From assembly GCA_003427395.1 (NCBI GenBank), contig BFEA01000048.1:1752294-1776440 (forward strand): a stretch of DNA of 24,147 bases. The letters are read 5' to 3'. The first letter of the stretch is position 1. The number at the start of each line of letters is the position of its first letter. Below are positions 9,433 through 17,750 of the stretch, one piece after another. The position numbers were made by a program, and so were the translations under genes. The notes under the pieces were generated by a model, which was not told the origin of the DNA, searched no databases, and saw nothing but the letters and a program-made list of their open reading frames with translations. The DNA is from Chara braunii. Its lineage: Eukaryota > Streptophyta > Charophyceae > Charales > Characeae.

Positions 9433-10101
9433 TTCCCCCTTGGTCCACTAGCAATTTTTCTGAGGGGAGGAGGAAGAGGGTGAGGAAGTATGCCCTTGCT
9501 GACGAGAGGTTACGGAGAGGGACTTTGAGGGTCTCATCTGTCCCTGCCTGTGTACCTTGCGGGTTTCATTTGATCGAGAGGTTCTTCTCTTGAATTGTAT
9601 TTCTTACTCGCTATGCCCATGTAGGAGTGGGCGATTTTTCTTTCCGTTTTTGTCCTGGTTTGACTGGATGCTCTTGTTTCCTGTTCTCACAACGTTTTTC
9701 TTCTTCTGTTAATATTTCCTCTTCCTCCTCGCTCTCCTCTTCTTCTGCCATCTCCACTTCCTCTTGGTCCTCCCCGGGTACTTCCATCTCCTGGTCTGAG
9801 AGACGTGTAAATGTGAGGGGGCCGAGTTAGAATCCTCTTTAACCTCGATCATTTTGGATCCTGTGCTTGCGGTCCCCGACAGATTCGGCCATTGAAGGTG
9901 GCTTAACTGAGAATTGCCGGGGGGGGAGATCACACCCGGTGTCGGGAGAGTTTGCTTCTGATGCGAAGATGTCGGGGGCCTTTTCCCCACCGGGCGTGTG
10001 TATGGATTCAGGGCCAGGTGCCTATTCAAGTTATGCCTCATCGCCCCCTGATAGAAAATAAGGGATCCAGCCCCCCTGGCTCTTCTGTGCTGCAATTCCA
10101 T

Positions 10102-11667
10102 CTATGTCTATTGAATGGAGTATACGAAAGTTGTTTATATGTTTAGGATATGCAGCGGATTATTAGTTTTCCAATTACGATTGTTTTGTTCCTTATTCTT
10201 ATTATTGTTTTGTTTATTTGACGTATTTTTCTTTTTTGGCTGGACAGACGGATTCCCAGGCTGTATCAACCCGGGGCGGTGGGTCGGCGGGAAGATGGGC
10301 AGGGGGAAAGTGGGGAGATGGCGAGGGTTGGCAAGGGGAGAGAGCAGGTGATACCTTTCCGATGCCCGAAACTATCCTCTTATTGAAATTTTCGTTGGCT
10401 CCTTCCTTGGTTTCGCCCACAACCGATCTCCCACGTTCCACCTTGCGACGCTTGCGTCGTGTTTGTGATCCAGATTTTCGCTCACTGCCTGCTCCTCCGA
10501 TTGTTCTCTTGATGTCCTGCCATCTGCGTCGTCCTTCTCCCTTGTATCCTCCACACGCCTCAGCTTCGTCGACGGTTCTTCCCCACTTCTGCTCTGATCT
10601 CTCCACTCGTCACGCCTCCAAACCTTCCTTGTTCCACCCTCCCGTTGTGTCTCCCTCAGTCCCTTCTCGTTTGGCTTCCGTCATCTCCCTCAGTCCCTTC
10701 TCGTCACAGGTTTTTCCTTGCTCTTCCCTGGATCCATGTGGCAACTTTACCCCCACTCTCCGTATTTCGATCCTTGCACCACTCCGGTCCCGTCGTTTGC
10801 ACTCACCTCTACTCCCACACTGGCGCCATGTGCCTCTCCTTATCACTACTCCACCCCCGATGCGTTCACGTTTCCGGTTTCTCCCTTGCTCATGCTTCCC
10901 TTTTTCCCCCCTTTGCCACGTGGCAACTTCAATCTTTCCACCACTCTGGTCCCGTCGTTTGCACTCGTCCCTTCTCCAACCTTGCCGCCGTGTGCCTCTC
11001 CTTGTCACTACTCCACCCCTGATGCGTTTACGTTTCCAGTTTCTCCCTTGCTCGTGCTACCCTTCTTCCCCCTATCCTTCTGATACGCCTGTCCCACCTT
11101 CAATCCTTCCACGCTCCGCAAGTTGTTCGTGTGCCACTCACTCCCGGCGTGTGTTTCTGAGTTAGCTCTCCCGGTGCATCGCTTGCCCGTTTTTACTTCT
11201 TCTTCCCAGTTCGCCGCACGTGTCTTTCCGTCGCGCTGATCACCACCTGGCCACGCTAATCAAACCTTTTACAACGCCACCTTCCCCTGATTACAATTCC
11301 TGTAAGATTTATGCCTAGTGTCTTGCCGCGGCTCTCAGACGATGTCTTCACCTTCTCCTATCTCGCTCCTCTTCTGTTTGTCGTGTGTGTCTTCCTGCAC
11401 GTTGTATAATCCCGGCGCTTCGCTGCTCTCTACGCTTCGGCTTTCTATTCGAACTTCGGCTCCGTCAAAGGCTCTCCCCGCTTGACTCTACTGGTGACAG
11501 CCATACATGCCACGTGGCAAAAACGTCGCGGCTGTAGAGTCCCACGTGGAACCCCTTTCAAGAGGTCAGGCCACTGCCCGTGTCAGCTCGTGCCACGGTG
11601 TGGTCTAGCGCCGGTGTCTCACCGCGCGTGCGCTAGGCGCCGCAAAAGGTCGGTGCCTTGCTTCTCC
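10102..11667 (-). other. Presumed LINE 5' UTR, polypurine on the sense strand
   Basis: From about 10200 the plus strand is strongly C+T rich, so the element's sense strand is purine-rich. Open frames occur on both strands, the longest on the plus strand at 10218-11165. They have a skewed Ser/Pro/Leu/Arg composition and no motif, as expected from compositional bias. On the minus strand 11008-10214 is one Arg/Lys-rich frame with a single stop at about 10610; it could be a short upstream ORF, but support is weak. Assignment to the LINE depends on the direct repeat at 11668. Confidence 0.5.
10735..11240. repeat. Tandem monomers of about 160-170 bp in the LINE 5' region
   Basis: Unit 1 (about 10735-10916) and unit 2 (about 10917-11090) share TGGCAACTT, CCACTC(C/T)GGTCCCGTCGTTTGCACTC (anchors 10789 and 10945), TGTGCCTCTCCTT and GATGCGTT(C/T)ACGTTTCC. 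A decayed third unit starts near 11099 (CTTCAATCCTTCCAC). Unit starts carry CCACGTGG, a G-box core. Tandem 5' UTR monomers act as promoters in some mammalian L1s; a similar role here is only an analogy. Confidence 0.75.
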
Positions 11668-11678
11668 CACCAACATCT
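11668..11678. repeat. Right copy of the LINE target-site duplication
   Basis: CACCAACATCT, identical to 1160-1170. On the minus strand the adjacent LINE would begin GGGAGAAGCAAGG, a G-rich start common in LINEs. The sequence to the right is AT-rich, like the sequence left of the poly(A) tail. Confidence 0.6.
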
Positions 11679-11790
11679 CAATTTCAGAAATCTTGAGAAA
11701 TTTCATAAATCTTAACAGAGGAAGTTCCAATTCTCCAAATGACACAAAATTTGGCACACACCAACCTTGAACCAAAACAAGAACAGGCGG

Positions 11791-11849
11791 AAAAAAAAAA
11801 AAAAAAAAAAAAAAANNNNNNNNNNNNNNNAAAAAAAAAAAAAAAAAAA
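11791..11849. repeat. Poly(A) tract with a 15-base assembly gap
   Basis: A25, then N15 (11816-11830), then A19. The true length is unknown and the gap may hide more sequence. It may be the poly(A) tail of a plus-strand retrosequence, but no body could be assigned. Confidence 0.85.
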
Positions 11850-11934
11850 CAAACCATAAAATTTGACCCGGAAACCCTAATTTCAGTTTTGGAGTCATTA
11901 CCCAGGGCCTGAAAATGGGGGTCCCCGTTAACCA

Positions 11935-12410
11935 TTTGTGACTTTGGAGACCAAAGTGGGGGCGGGTTCTATGTGACCTGCTGCTGGGACAACCTGCCGC
12001 AACTGCGGCAGCCTCCCACCTTTGCCCCCTGGCCCACTGTGCCTATGACACAATTCACAATCTTTCAAGTCCCAAAGGGCATGCCCACTTCCAAAACTCC
12101 CACTGCGGACAATGGTTGACGGACGGTGCCCCCCCAACGTGAGCTAGGTGAAGCGGGCCCTTGTGCAGACCTTTGTAGTAGTAACAAATATTCAAATGGG
12201 ACTTCCGGCCGAAGTGGGGAGGTGTCCCATGGGAACAGCTGCTTGGACAGCCCTGCCGCACAGCAAAAACTGCGGCAGCGTCCTCCGGTGGCCCCCCTGG
12301 CCCGCCCAACTCAAGCATAGTTCACCATCTTGGGGGCATTGGTGGGCATGCTCACACTCAAACCTGTCACAACAAACCGTGGTTGGCGGACGGTGCCCCC
12401 GCAGCGACCC
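11935..12410. repeat. Imperfect tandem duplication, unit about 200-260 bp
   Basis: Unit 1 (about 11950-12140) and unit 2 (about 12205-12405) share a series of blocks in the same order. These are AAGTGGGG, a TGCCGCA...TGCGGCAGC dyad, CCCTGGCCC, CAC(A/C)AT, GGGCATGC, and TGGTTG(A/G)CGGACGGTGCCCCC at the end of each. On the minus strand both units read GHRP(S/P)T(I/T)V and end near LPQ. Overall identity by eye is 60-70 percent. Between them lies the piece related to 900-960. No functional frame is evident. Confidence 0.75.
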
Positions 12411-12876
12411 CCGCCACCAAGGTTTCTTTCCGCCTCGTGGGCTAATTACCCACCGGCTCGCATGCACGTTGAATTCCCCGGTCCGAGTATCAAGACGGGC
12501 AGACAGAGGAATTTTGCCAGCATCCAGGACAGGCCGGAACCCGAGCGGGCCTGTCGAAAGAGGCGTGTGCTCAAGGTCCTCAACTGCCGTAATGGCCAAC
12601 CATGTCCGGCGAAGTAGTAGCCGAGCCAGGCCCGTAAGTCCCGACATCGGCCTCAGAACAGATCACCGAGTCAAAGACAATGGTAAAAATAAAGGTAGGA
12701 ATGATAATAAGAAAATTAATAAAAATAAGAGAAATGGGACGAGGGGCCGCGCGTCCCGCTGGCCTGCGACATGGGCTCTGTTTTTATTTTTATTTTTTGG
12801 GAATAGCTGCAGGCTTCCCCCCCCATTAGCCAGGGATGAGAGTCTGTGTCTGATCAGAGGTCTGGCTCTTGCGGTG
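12411..12876. other. No recognisable gene
   Basis: GC-rich sequence with open frames on both strands, an A-rich patch at 12680-12735 and a T-rich one at 12780-12800. I see no protein motif, RNA gene or clear repeat beyond the neighbouring units. Confidence 0.5.
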
Positions 12877-12881
12877 GCTCT

Positions 12882-12930
12882 GCTCTTATTCGTGGGGGAG
12901 TGACACGTGCTGGGAGCCGGGTCCCGCGGG
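12882..12930 (-). repeat. Copy 1 of a dispersed 50-bp module (diverged)
   Basis: Read on the minus strand: GACCCGGCTCCCAGCACGTG, then CTCCCCCACGAATA. It aligns with the modules at 13287-13339, 15158-15210 and 15238-15270 at about 75 percent by eye. Confidence 0.55.
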
Positions 12931-13286
12931 TGTCAGCACAAAACCCACACCACTTTGGAGGCCGCCTTTTTTTTTATTCAACGGCGCCCCACGCCGCGCG
13001 GCCCCTCGGAGTTTTGCTTGTGGCGACAAAACCTTTCTGCAAGGCTGTAGCCGTGTACTTGCGGTTTAAAGTTGTTGCATTTAGTCCCATCTTCCATGCT
13101 CTCATTTTTCCTATACAAGGAAACGACAGATGCTAGGCATGACAGGATATTTCAGATGCCCAGTGAAAAGGGTGAAGAGGCACTGCTGTGACTTGAACCT
13201 CCTTTACCGCACAGTAAATCCCCCTGGGCAACCTGCGGTAATCGATGCTGGCCGAATATCTTCTACGTCTCTTTCTGGATTGTACA

Positions 13287-13339
13287 GGGACGCTGGACCC
13301 GGTTTCCAGCAGGTGTAGCTCCCCACCGATAGATGGAGC
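13287..13339 (+). repeat. Copy 2 of the dispersed 53-bp module
   Basis: GGGACGCTGGACCCGGTTTC and onward to AGATGGAGC. It matches the reverse complement of 15158-15210 at about 50 of 53 positions. The weaker match continues outward for about 15 bases with small indels, so it is part of a longer repeat. Confidence 0.85.
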
Positions 13340-13653
13340 AACCAGGGACAGTTACTAGGGGAGGCTGCTCGTATCACTTCCTCTAGCGGAGGTCACTGTT
13401 TTTTCTGGAAGGAAAAAAAAAGAAGTGTCGTCTTCGATCCACGCTTGGGGCCTGCATTGATTGTACTCCGGTGCCGGAGGGGACTAACAGGCCACTGACT
13501 CGTAGCGCTGCAGTCGCTTGCTCCCGGCCCCTGTTCTGGGAACAGCTGGGAGGAACGTAGTTGCCTGCGGCATCACACCACGACGTCGAGTCTGCTGTCA
13601 CTTGCACTGCATTGCCCTGGTTGTAGTTCACCCGTCTCAGTGCGCCACCCGCT

Positions 13654-13805
13654 GAGGGAGAGGGAGGGAGGCCCGGGAGGGGGGATGGTTGGTTGGTGGG
13701 GGGGTGTCTGGAAGAGGGGGGGGAAGCGGGAGGGGGGCTGAGACAGGAGGAGGGGGAGAGGCAGGAGGAGGTGTCGAGCGGACGGGGGGGAGTTGGGGAG
13801 GAGAA
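13654..13805 (+). repeat. G-rich low-complexity tract with quadruplex potential
   Basis: Dense runs of three to nine G on the plus strand, separated by short spacers. On the minus strand it reads as a Pro/Ser-rich frame (within 13862-13383) that I regard as compositional. Stacked G-quadruplexes are plausible. No gene is evident. Confidence 0.75.
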
Positions 13806-13839
13806 ACTTGGGGAGGAGATGGGTTTCGTGTGGCCGTGT

Positions 13840-15130
13840 GATGGCTTTTCAGGTGTCCTCAAGCAATGATCTTCTGAAGTGTGTCACTGGCTTCAGCTTC
13901 CACACTGCCTTTTTTTTAACTGGGCTAGCCAGTTTTTCCATTATACCAAAGCAATCGTCCTTCTCTGTCGTTATTTCACACATTTTCTTGTGGGGATCCA
14001 TCCAGCGGTCCACAAATCGTTTGGTAGTTTCCTGTCTTTTGCATTCAATTTGGCGTCTGTGATGTCTGTTCATGTTTCTGCTAACATTTGGGCTGCTCCG
14101 AGTCTGACTATGTTTGCCAACTGCAGATGGTGTCAGCAATGATCTCAGCTTTGGCTTGCTTGAGGCCAAAGAAGAACTCCGTTCTCTCCGCTGAGCATCT
14201 TCAAGTTGATGCCCACCAAATTACCGTAAGGATGATTAGGGGCACTTATCGAAGAGGTTGGCTTGGAAGGCAGCCAAGTTGGCTAGGAACAGGTGGTTTC
14301 TTTCCTTGCAGAATGAGCCTGATGTCCCACAGAAAGGTGGTAGGAGTTAATTGGTTCCACACCTTACCCCACCATCTCCATATGTGGAGAGCCATTGCCA
14401 GCAGACAGTGTTCCAAGTATGTGACCCTTCGCTGGGATGAGCGGCTGTAGTACGAGGAGATTGGAGACAGCACCCCCTTTTTCCAATTGTGTTCTAGATA
14501 CTATCCAAAAAAAAAAAAAATCCGGGGTTGGCAAAGATCTGCGCAGAATCATCCAGGGAAACCAACAGTGCTTCCTCAGGTTGTGCCTGCTAACGAGCCA
14601 CAATTTTAGGAAACGTACGGCCCACTACAGGAGTGCCCAAATTCATCCGACTAGAAACGTTTCTACTCTATTTTTTCCCACTGTTGATAGCTGGGCCAAG
14701 AACAGGTGGTTTCTGCGGGCACGATGTGAGGTTGGCATTGTGTGTGCAGACATGGTCCATGATATCCCATTTAGATCCGTGTCCTTCAGTGGGGAGTCCC
14801 TACTCCACCTTCTCCCTACTCCACCTTTTCTGCAGCATCCCTGTGCCTTGTTTTTTTTTTTTTTTTTTTTTTTTGAGCCCAGGTTGTTGTAGAGGTGGGA
14901 TACGAGACCAATGACAACTATCCTTAGTACTCGGCCACTCGGTTGTCCAGCTGAATCCTTCTGAATGCGCCATATACTGTCCAACAGGGGCAGTTTTTTC
15001 TTTGCAGGCCATTCCCACTCTGTGGGGTCAAATGGTAGAACACAGAGAGGGATAAAAGGGGCAAAGGGCAAAAGTAGCAAACCACACGCAATGAAGCCTT
15101 AGGGTAGTTTTTGGCCTGTGCCCATATAAC
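13840..15130 (-). pseudogene. Second, more decayed LINE fragment (3' part of ORF2)
   Basis: Minus-strand pieces align with the C-terminal part of the first LINE. LPFDPTEWEWPAKKK (near 15030) matches LPLDPSEWSW. YLEHCLLAMALHIWRWWGKVWNQL (near 14415-14345, in pieces) matches the block EH...ALWMWKWWDRIWDQL. The NIVRLGAAQML stretch (near 14110) matches NMFKLGRRAVL. Order and strand are the same. Frames change and the finger cysteines are lost. Short poly(A)-tailed inserts split it (14851-14960, perhaps also A14 at 14507-14520). It is a separate, older copy of the same LINE type. Confidence 0.65.
14851..14960 (-). mobile_element. Possible tRNA-derived SINE-like insert with poly(A) tail
   Basis: T24 at 14851-14874 is a poly(A) tail on the minus strand. 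The preceding body, about 85 bases, contains GTGGCCGAGTAC, like a Ser/Leu-type A box, and GTCTCGTATCCC, which matches 9 of 12 positions of a B box. The boxes are only about 16 bases apart, shorter than in a tRNA, so any tRNA origin involves a deletion. It lies inside the second LINE fragment. It could instead be another retrotransposed transcript. Confidence 0.35.
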
Positions 15131-15133
15131 TAC

Positions 15134-15210
15134 TTTTTTTTTTTTTTTTTTAAACAAGCTCCATCTATTGGTGGGGAGCAGCACCTGCTGGAAACCGGGT
15201 CCAGCGTCCC
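15134..15210 (-). repeat. Copy 3 of the 53-bp module followed by a poly(A) tail
   Basis: The module occupies 15158-15210 on the minus strand and runs into A18 (T18 at 15134-15151) after CTTGTTT. The tail suggests that at least this copy moved as RNA, the module being the 3' end of a retroelement. Confidence 0.7.
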
Positions 15211-15237
15211 ATAGATACAACCATATCCTCACAAATT

Positions 15238-15270
15238 GGCACAAACTGGGAACCGGGCCCCGCGTCCCAT
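15238..15270 (-). repeat. Copy 4 of the dispersed module (partial)
   Basis: Minus strand: ATGGGACGCGGGGCCCGG, then TTCCCAGTTTGTGCC. It lies about 60 bases upstream of copy 3 in the same orientation, so the two form a short direct repeat. Confidence 0.6.
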
Positions 15271-15769
15271 AAGGAGTACGCTCAGAAAACTCATCAGAAA
15301 ATTTCATGAAAATGAGACTAGGAACCTACTAGAAAAATCTAATTGGCCTAAGGATGGAATTTTGGAAATTGAGATAACGGGGCCATTACCCTGCTTTGGC
15401 TCAGAGAAACTGAAGCTACTACGACAACTTCATGATTAAGCAAAATTCAGAAACGACTCAGAAGAACCTCCATCAATCCACTGCGGCGGAGCCACCATCT
15501 CTGCTGCTGCTATACCATGCTCCCATCCAACCAGCTAGCCCCCTCACTGGTAGGACGCGTGATAACCCACCATCTTCTCCCACTCACCTTATTCTCTTTT
15601 TGAGGTACCTAAGAACTCTTACCGTCGTTCAAGAAGCATGAGAATAGGCCACAGAGGTCCTACAATTGTTCCGAAAACCTCGAAATCCCACACAAACCCT
15701 TCCAATGTTCTCCAAAACTGTCTTACTCCATGTCGATCTCTTCTAGGTCTCACACCCCCACTTTCTGCT
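15271..15769. other. No recognisable gene
   Basis: Open frames of 60-70 codons on the plus strand carry no motif. The composition is C-rich on the plus strand after 15480. It could contain untranslated or regulatory sequence of the element to the right, but nothing supports a specific call. Confidence 0.45.
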
Positions 15770-16470
15770 GGGTTACAGGGCAACGCAACTCACCCCAGCT
15801 CCGACCAGCGTCGTCCCGTCAGCGACCCTTGGTTGTCCCGTGGAAAGCCCACCCCAAGACATCCCCAGATCTCTCTACCAGACCTCACGCTCCTGCATCG
15901 CAGGTTACAGGGCAACACCCCAGCACCGGTCAGCGTCGTTCTGGCATCGAACAGCCGCAGTTCACTGAGTATAACAACATCGAAGCCACCTAAGACGAGT
16001 TAGTAGGTATCCCAGAATCCTAAAAAACATTCCTAGGACCACTAAGCAACCAACTCTTTTTGGGATTCGAAAAGCTTTAGAAAAATATGAGAGCGGGGGG
16101 GGGGCAAGACTTAAACTGCCTACTACCTTAGATTCCCCCTTTCAACAGACGAGGTGTCAGTCTAGGCTTTCAGTCCTCGTACCAGAACTCACTTGATCTC
16201 ATACCCCCTTCTGCTAGGGTAACAGGGCACCACAACCCTCCCCAGTACCGACCAACCTAGCTCTGACGGACAGGAAGTGCCTTCCTCCCTCGACAATTCC
16301 CTTAGCGGCGAGCCCCTAAGCAGGTTACAGGGTCAATACCTCGGCGCCAACTACGTCGGACAATCTGGTTATGCCTTTCACCCTCGTCATAACTTCATAG
16401 GCCTCAAGCTCCCCCTGGGTTACAGAGCAGAGGCTCTGGCACCAGCCTGTGTCGTCCCAGCATCATCCTT
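15770..16470 (+). repeat. Five dispersed units built on GGTTACAGGG
   Basis: Units start near 15770, 15902, 16216, 16322 and 16418. Each has (G/A)GGT(T/A)ACAG(G/A)G followed 15-30 bases later by a C-rich block such as CCGACCAGCGTCGTCC or CCAGCCTGTGTCGTCC. Units 1-2 and 3-4 look like two copies of a larger block, each preceded by TTCTGCT(G/A)GG. The frame is not kept between units, so coding repeats are unlikely. They lie upstream of the transposase and could be subterminal repeats of that element. Confidence 0.6.
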
Positions 16471-16712
16471 CTAACCTACTTACCCTAACAAACAACCTTT
16501 TTCTGTTGAAAATCCCCTTGCTGCCTTCCTTCCTTCAATTCTAGCTTCCCCCCACCTTCGGCTCACTGTGTAGCCATCGAAGTCACTCCTTCCCTCAAAG
16601 AGCAAAATCCTAACACTCTGCTATAAGCAACCACCCCATTGCCTTCTCTCCCCACCCGCCAGTACTGATCTGACCGTAAATCAGTCTGGCTAAGAGGGAG
16701 GATCTGCGGAAG

Positions 16713-17750
16713 ATGGATGACGCCTCGGACGAGTACTACAAGGAAAAGTTGAGGATGACCCCCAGGGTGTTCATGGAGATCGTGGAGGCGTTGTCTCCTC
16801 TTCTGCAACGGCGGGTGACATTCTACAGGGTTCCTTTGCAGCCGAATCACATCATCACATATGCGTTGTACCGATGGGCGAGCGGTGAGACGTACGAGAG
16901 CAGCACGTCGTCATTCGGAATAGGGCGCGCATCCGGGTTGATCGCAGTGGAGGACGTTACGAGGGCGCTCCTGAGGGTGTACAATGACAAGATCGTATGG
17001 CCTACTGGGATACGTCGTACGCTCGTTCTGCGTGCCTTCGAGGCGAAGGGCTTTCCCAACTGCTATGGCTGCATAGACTGCACGCACGTTTACGTCGACA
17101 AACCGGCGAAAGCTCCTTTGGAGAACTACTTCGACCGGAAGCATCGTTTCTCCGTTGTAGCGCAGGTGGTGGTGGACCTGGACTTGCGCATCACGGACAT
17201 TTTCGTCGGTTACCCAGGGAGTTGCCATGACATTCGGGTGCTTCAGCTCTCGAGTCTGTGGGCGCGTGCGGAGGAGGGGGATCTTTTCCGTGGAGCTCCT
17301 GTTGTGCTGCCGTTCGGAGTGACGACACACGGTTACATTCTGGGCGACAACGGGTATCCGCCGCTGGAGTGGATTGTCGTGCCGTACGGGGGGACCGATC
17401 AAATCCCCGACGAGGAGAGGTTCGACAACAAGCCAAAGGTCGCCAGGGGAGCAGTGGAGAGAGCTTTTGGGAGATTGAATGGGATGTGGAGGTTGTTCCT
17501 CCGCATACACAAGACGAATATGGACACTCTCCCACAAAAGTTTCAGGCCGTGTGCATTCTGCACAACATCCTCCTTGACGCTGGCATGAAGTTCGATGAC
17601 AACTTGCTGTGGGAGGTCGATGCTAATGGCGTGCGGCGGGGAGTGGACTTGGGGTTGGATCATCCACCCCACCCCATTGCTGAGAACTTCAATCGGCCCC
17701 GTGCGTTGGCGCTACGCGAGGCGTTGGCGGAGAGGATGAAACATGCGTGA
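16713..17750 (+). CDS. PIF/Harbinger-type transposase (DDE_Tnp_4 / HARBI1-like)
   Basis: Intact 345-residue frame. The N-terminal part (KLRMTPRVFMEIVEALSPLL, 12-31; HIITYALYRWASGETYESS, 46-64) is the helical region that precedes the nuclease in HARBI1-like proteins. The DDE-superfamily core follows: GCIDCTHVYVDKP (Asp122), VGYPGSCHDIRVLQ (Asp173), YILGDNGYPPL (Asp212) and ARGAVERAFGRLNGMWRLF (Glu249). QAVCILHNILLDAG (278-291) is the conserved block near the end. All expected acidic residues are present, so catalysis is plausible. Such enzymes cut and paste DNA, usually with a 3-bp target duplication. The ATG at 16713 follows an in-frame TAA at 16677. The protein lacks some 40-60 N-terminal residues seen in relatives, and a pyrimidine-rich AG acceptor context at 16640-16684 would allow an upstream exon. 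Confidence 0.95.
   Translation: MDDASDEYYKEKLRMTPRVFMEIVEALSPLLQRRVTFYRVPLQPNHIITYALYRWASGETYESSTSSFGIGRASGLIAVEDVTRALLRVYNDKIVWPTGIRRTLVLRAFEAKGFPNCYGCIDCTHVYVDKPAKAPLENYFDRKHRFSVVAQVVVDLDLRITDIFVGYPGSCHDIRVLQLSSLWARAEEGDLFRGAPVVLPFGVTTHGYILGDNGYPPLEWIVVPYGGTDQIPDEERFDNKPKVARGAVERAFGRLNGMWRLFLRIHKTNMDTLPQKFQAVCILHNILLDAGMKFDDNLLWEVDANGVRRGVDLGLDHPPHPIAENFNRPRALALREALAERMKHA

Larger units (their letters stand above)
6236..10101 (-). pseudogene. LINE ORF1 (gag-like nucleic-acid-binding protein), decayed and interrupted
   Basis: Minus-strand pieces in order: a disordered Ser/Pro/Thr part (10101-9800); an acidic stretch (near 9790-9720, EEEESEEEEE); three 16-residue repeats (9432-9289); a helical block with WIWRRLKEMKG (near 9200) and MRDYFWVEF (near 8980); a CCHC-like finger (near 8735); a poly-Pro run from a G22 tract; an acidic linker (8281-7978); the nested transposon; then EVADWLMESLRRKYG (from 7428) and a Glu/Lys-rich tail. 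The last open stretch ends with a stop at 6236. The frame shifts at about 9120 and 8890, there is a TGA near 7052, and a further shift near the G-run at 6783-6791. ORF1 of plant LINEs binds element RNA. The true start codon is uncertain. Confidence 0.7.
1170..11667 (-). mobile_element. Near full-length but inactive LINE (non-LTR retrotransposon)
   Basis: Read on the minus strand this is a complete LINE layout. A 5' UTR of about 1.5 kb with tandem monomers comes first (11667-10102). ORF1 with a zinc knuckle follows (10101-6236). ORF2 starts 35 bases later (6201 to about 1596) and carries an apurinic-type endonuclease, a reverse transcriptase and a C-terminal zf-RVT finger. A 3' UTR and a 20-nt poly(A) tail close it. 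An 11-bp direct repeat abuts the tail on one side and is placed at the presumed 5' end on the other, fitting target-primed reverse transcription. The layout resembles plant L1-like LINEs. It is disabled by frameshifts in both ORFs, nonsense codons, a changed RT active site and a nested DNA transposon. The 3' half is certain. The exact 5' boundary rests on the short direct repeat. Confidence 0.85.

Noticed and set aside
10218-11165. 315-codon plus-strand open frame rich in Ser, Pro, Leu and Arg
   Set aside because: It lies in a pyrimidine-rich, tandemly repeated stretch where stops are rare by composition, is antisense to the LINE, and shows no domain.
11395-11500. An LTR end with a TATA-like GTATAATCCC on the plus strand
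   Set aside because: No second LTR copy, primer-binding site, polypurine tract or gag-pol frame was found. The stretch falls within the presumed LINE 5' UTR.
13383-13862. Pro/Ser-rich 159-codon minus-strand frame
   Set aside because: It is produced by the G-rich tract on the opposite strand. No domain is visible in the non-repetitive part.
13287-15210. The two 53-bp inverted copies as terminal inverted repeats of a 1.9-kb DNA transposon
   Set aside because: Similarity continues outside the supposed ends with indels, further copies exist in the same region, one copy ends in poly(A), and no target duplication is seen. Dispersed repeats explain it better.
16214-16230. Resemblance of TAGGGTAACAGGG to a homing endonuclease target (I-SceI-like)
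   Set aside because: It is only a partial match, has related sequences nearby that match less well, and no endonuclease gene is present. It is better seen as one member of the GGTTACAGGG units.
16911-17672. 253-codon minus-strand open frame
   Set aside because: It is antisense to the intact transposase. Its residues mirror the transposase codons and carry no motif.
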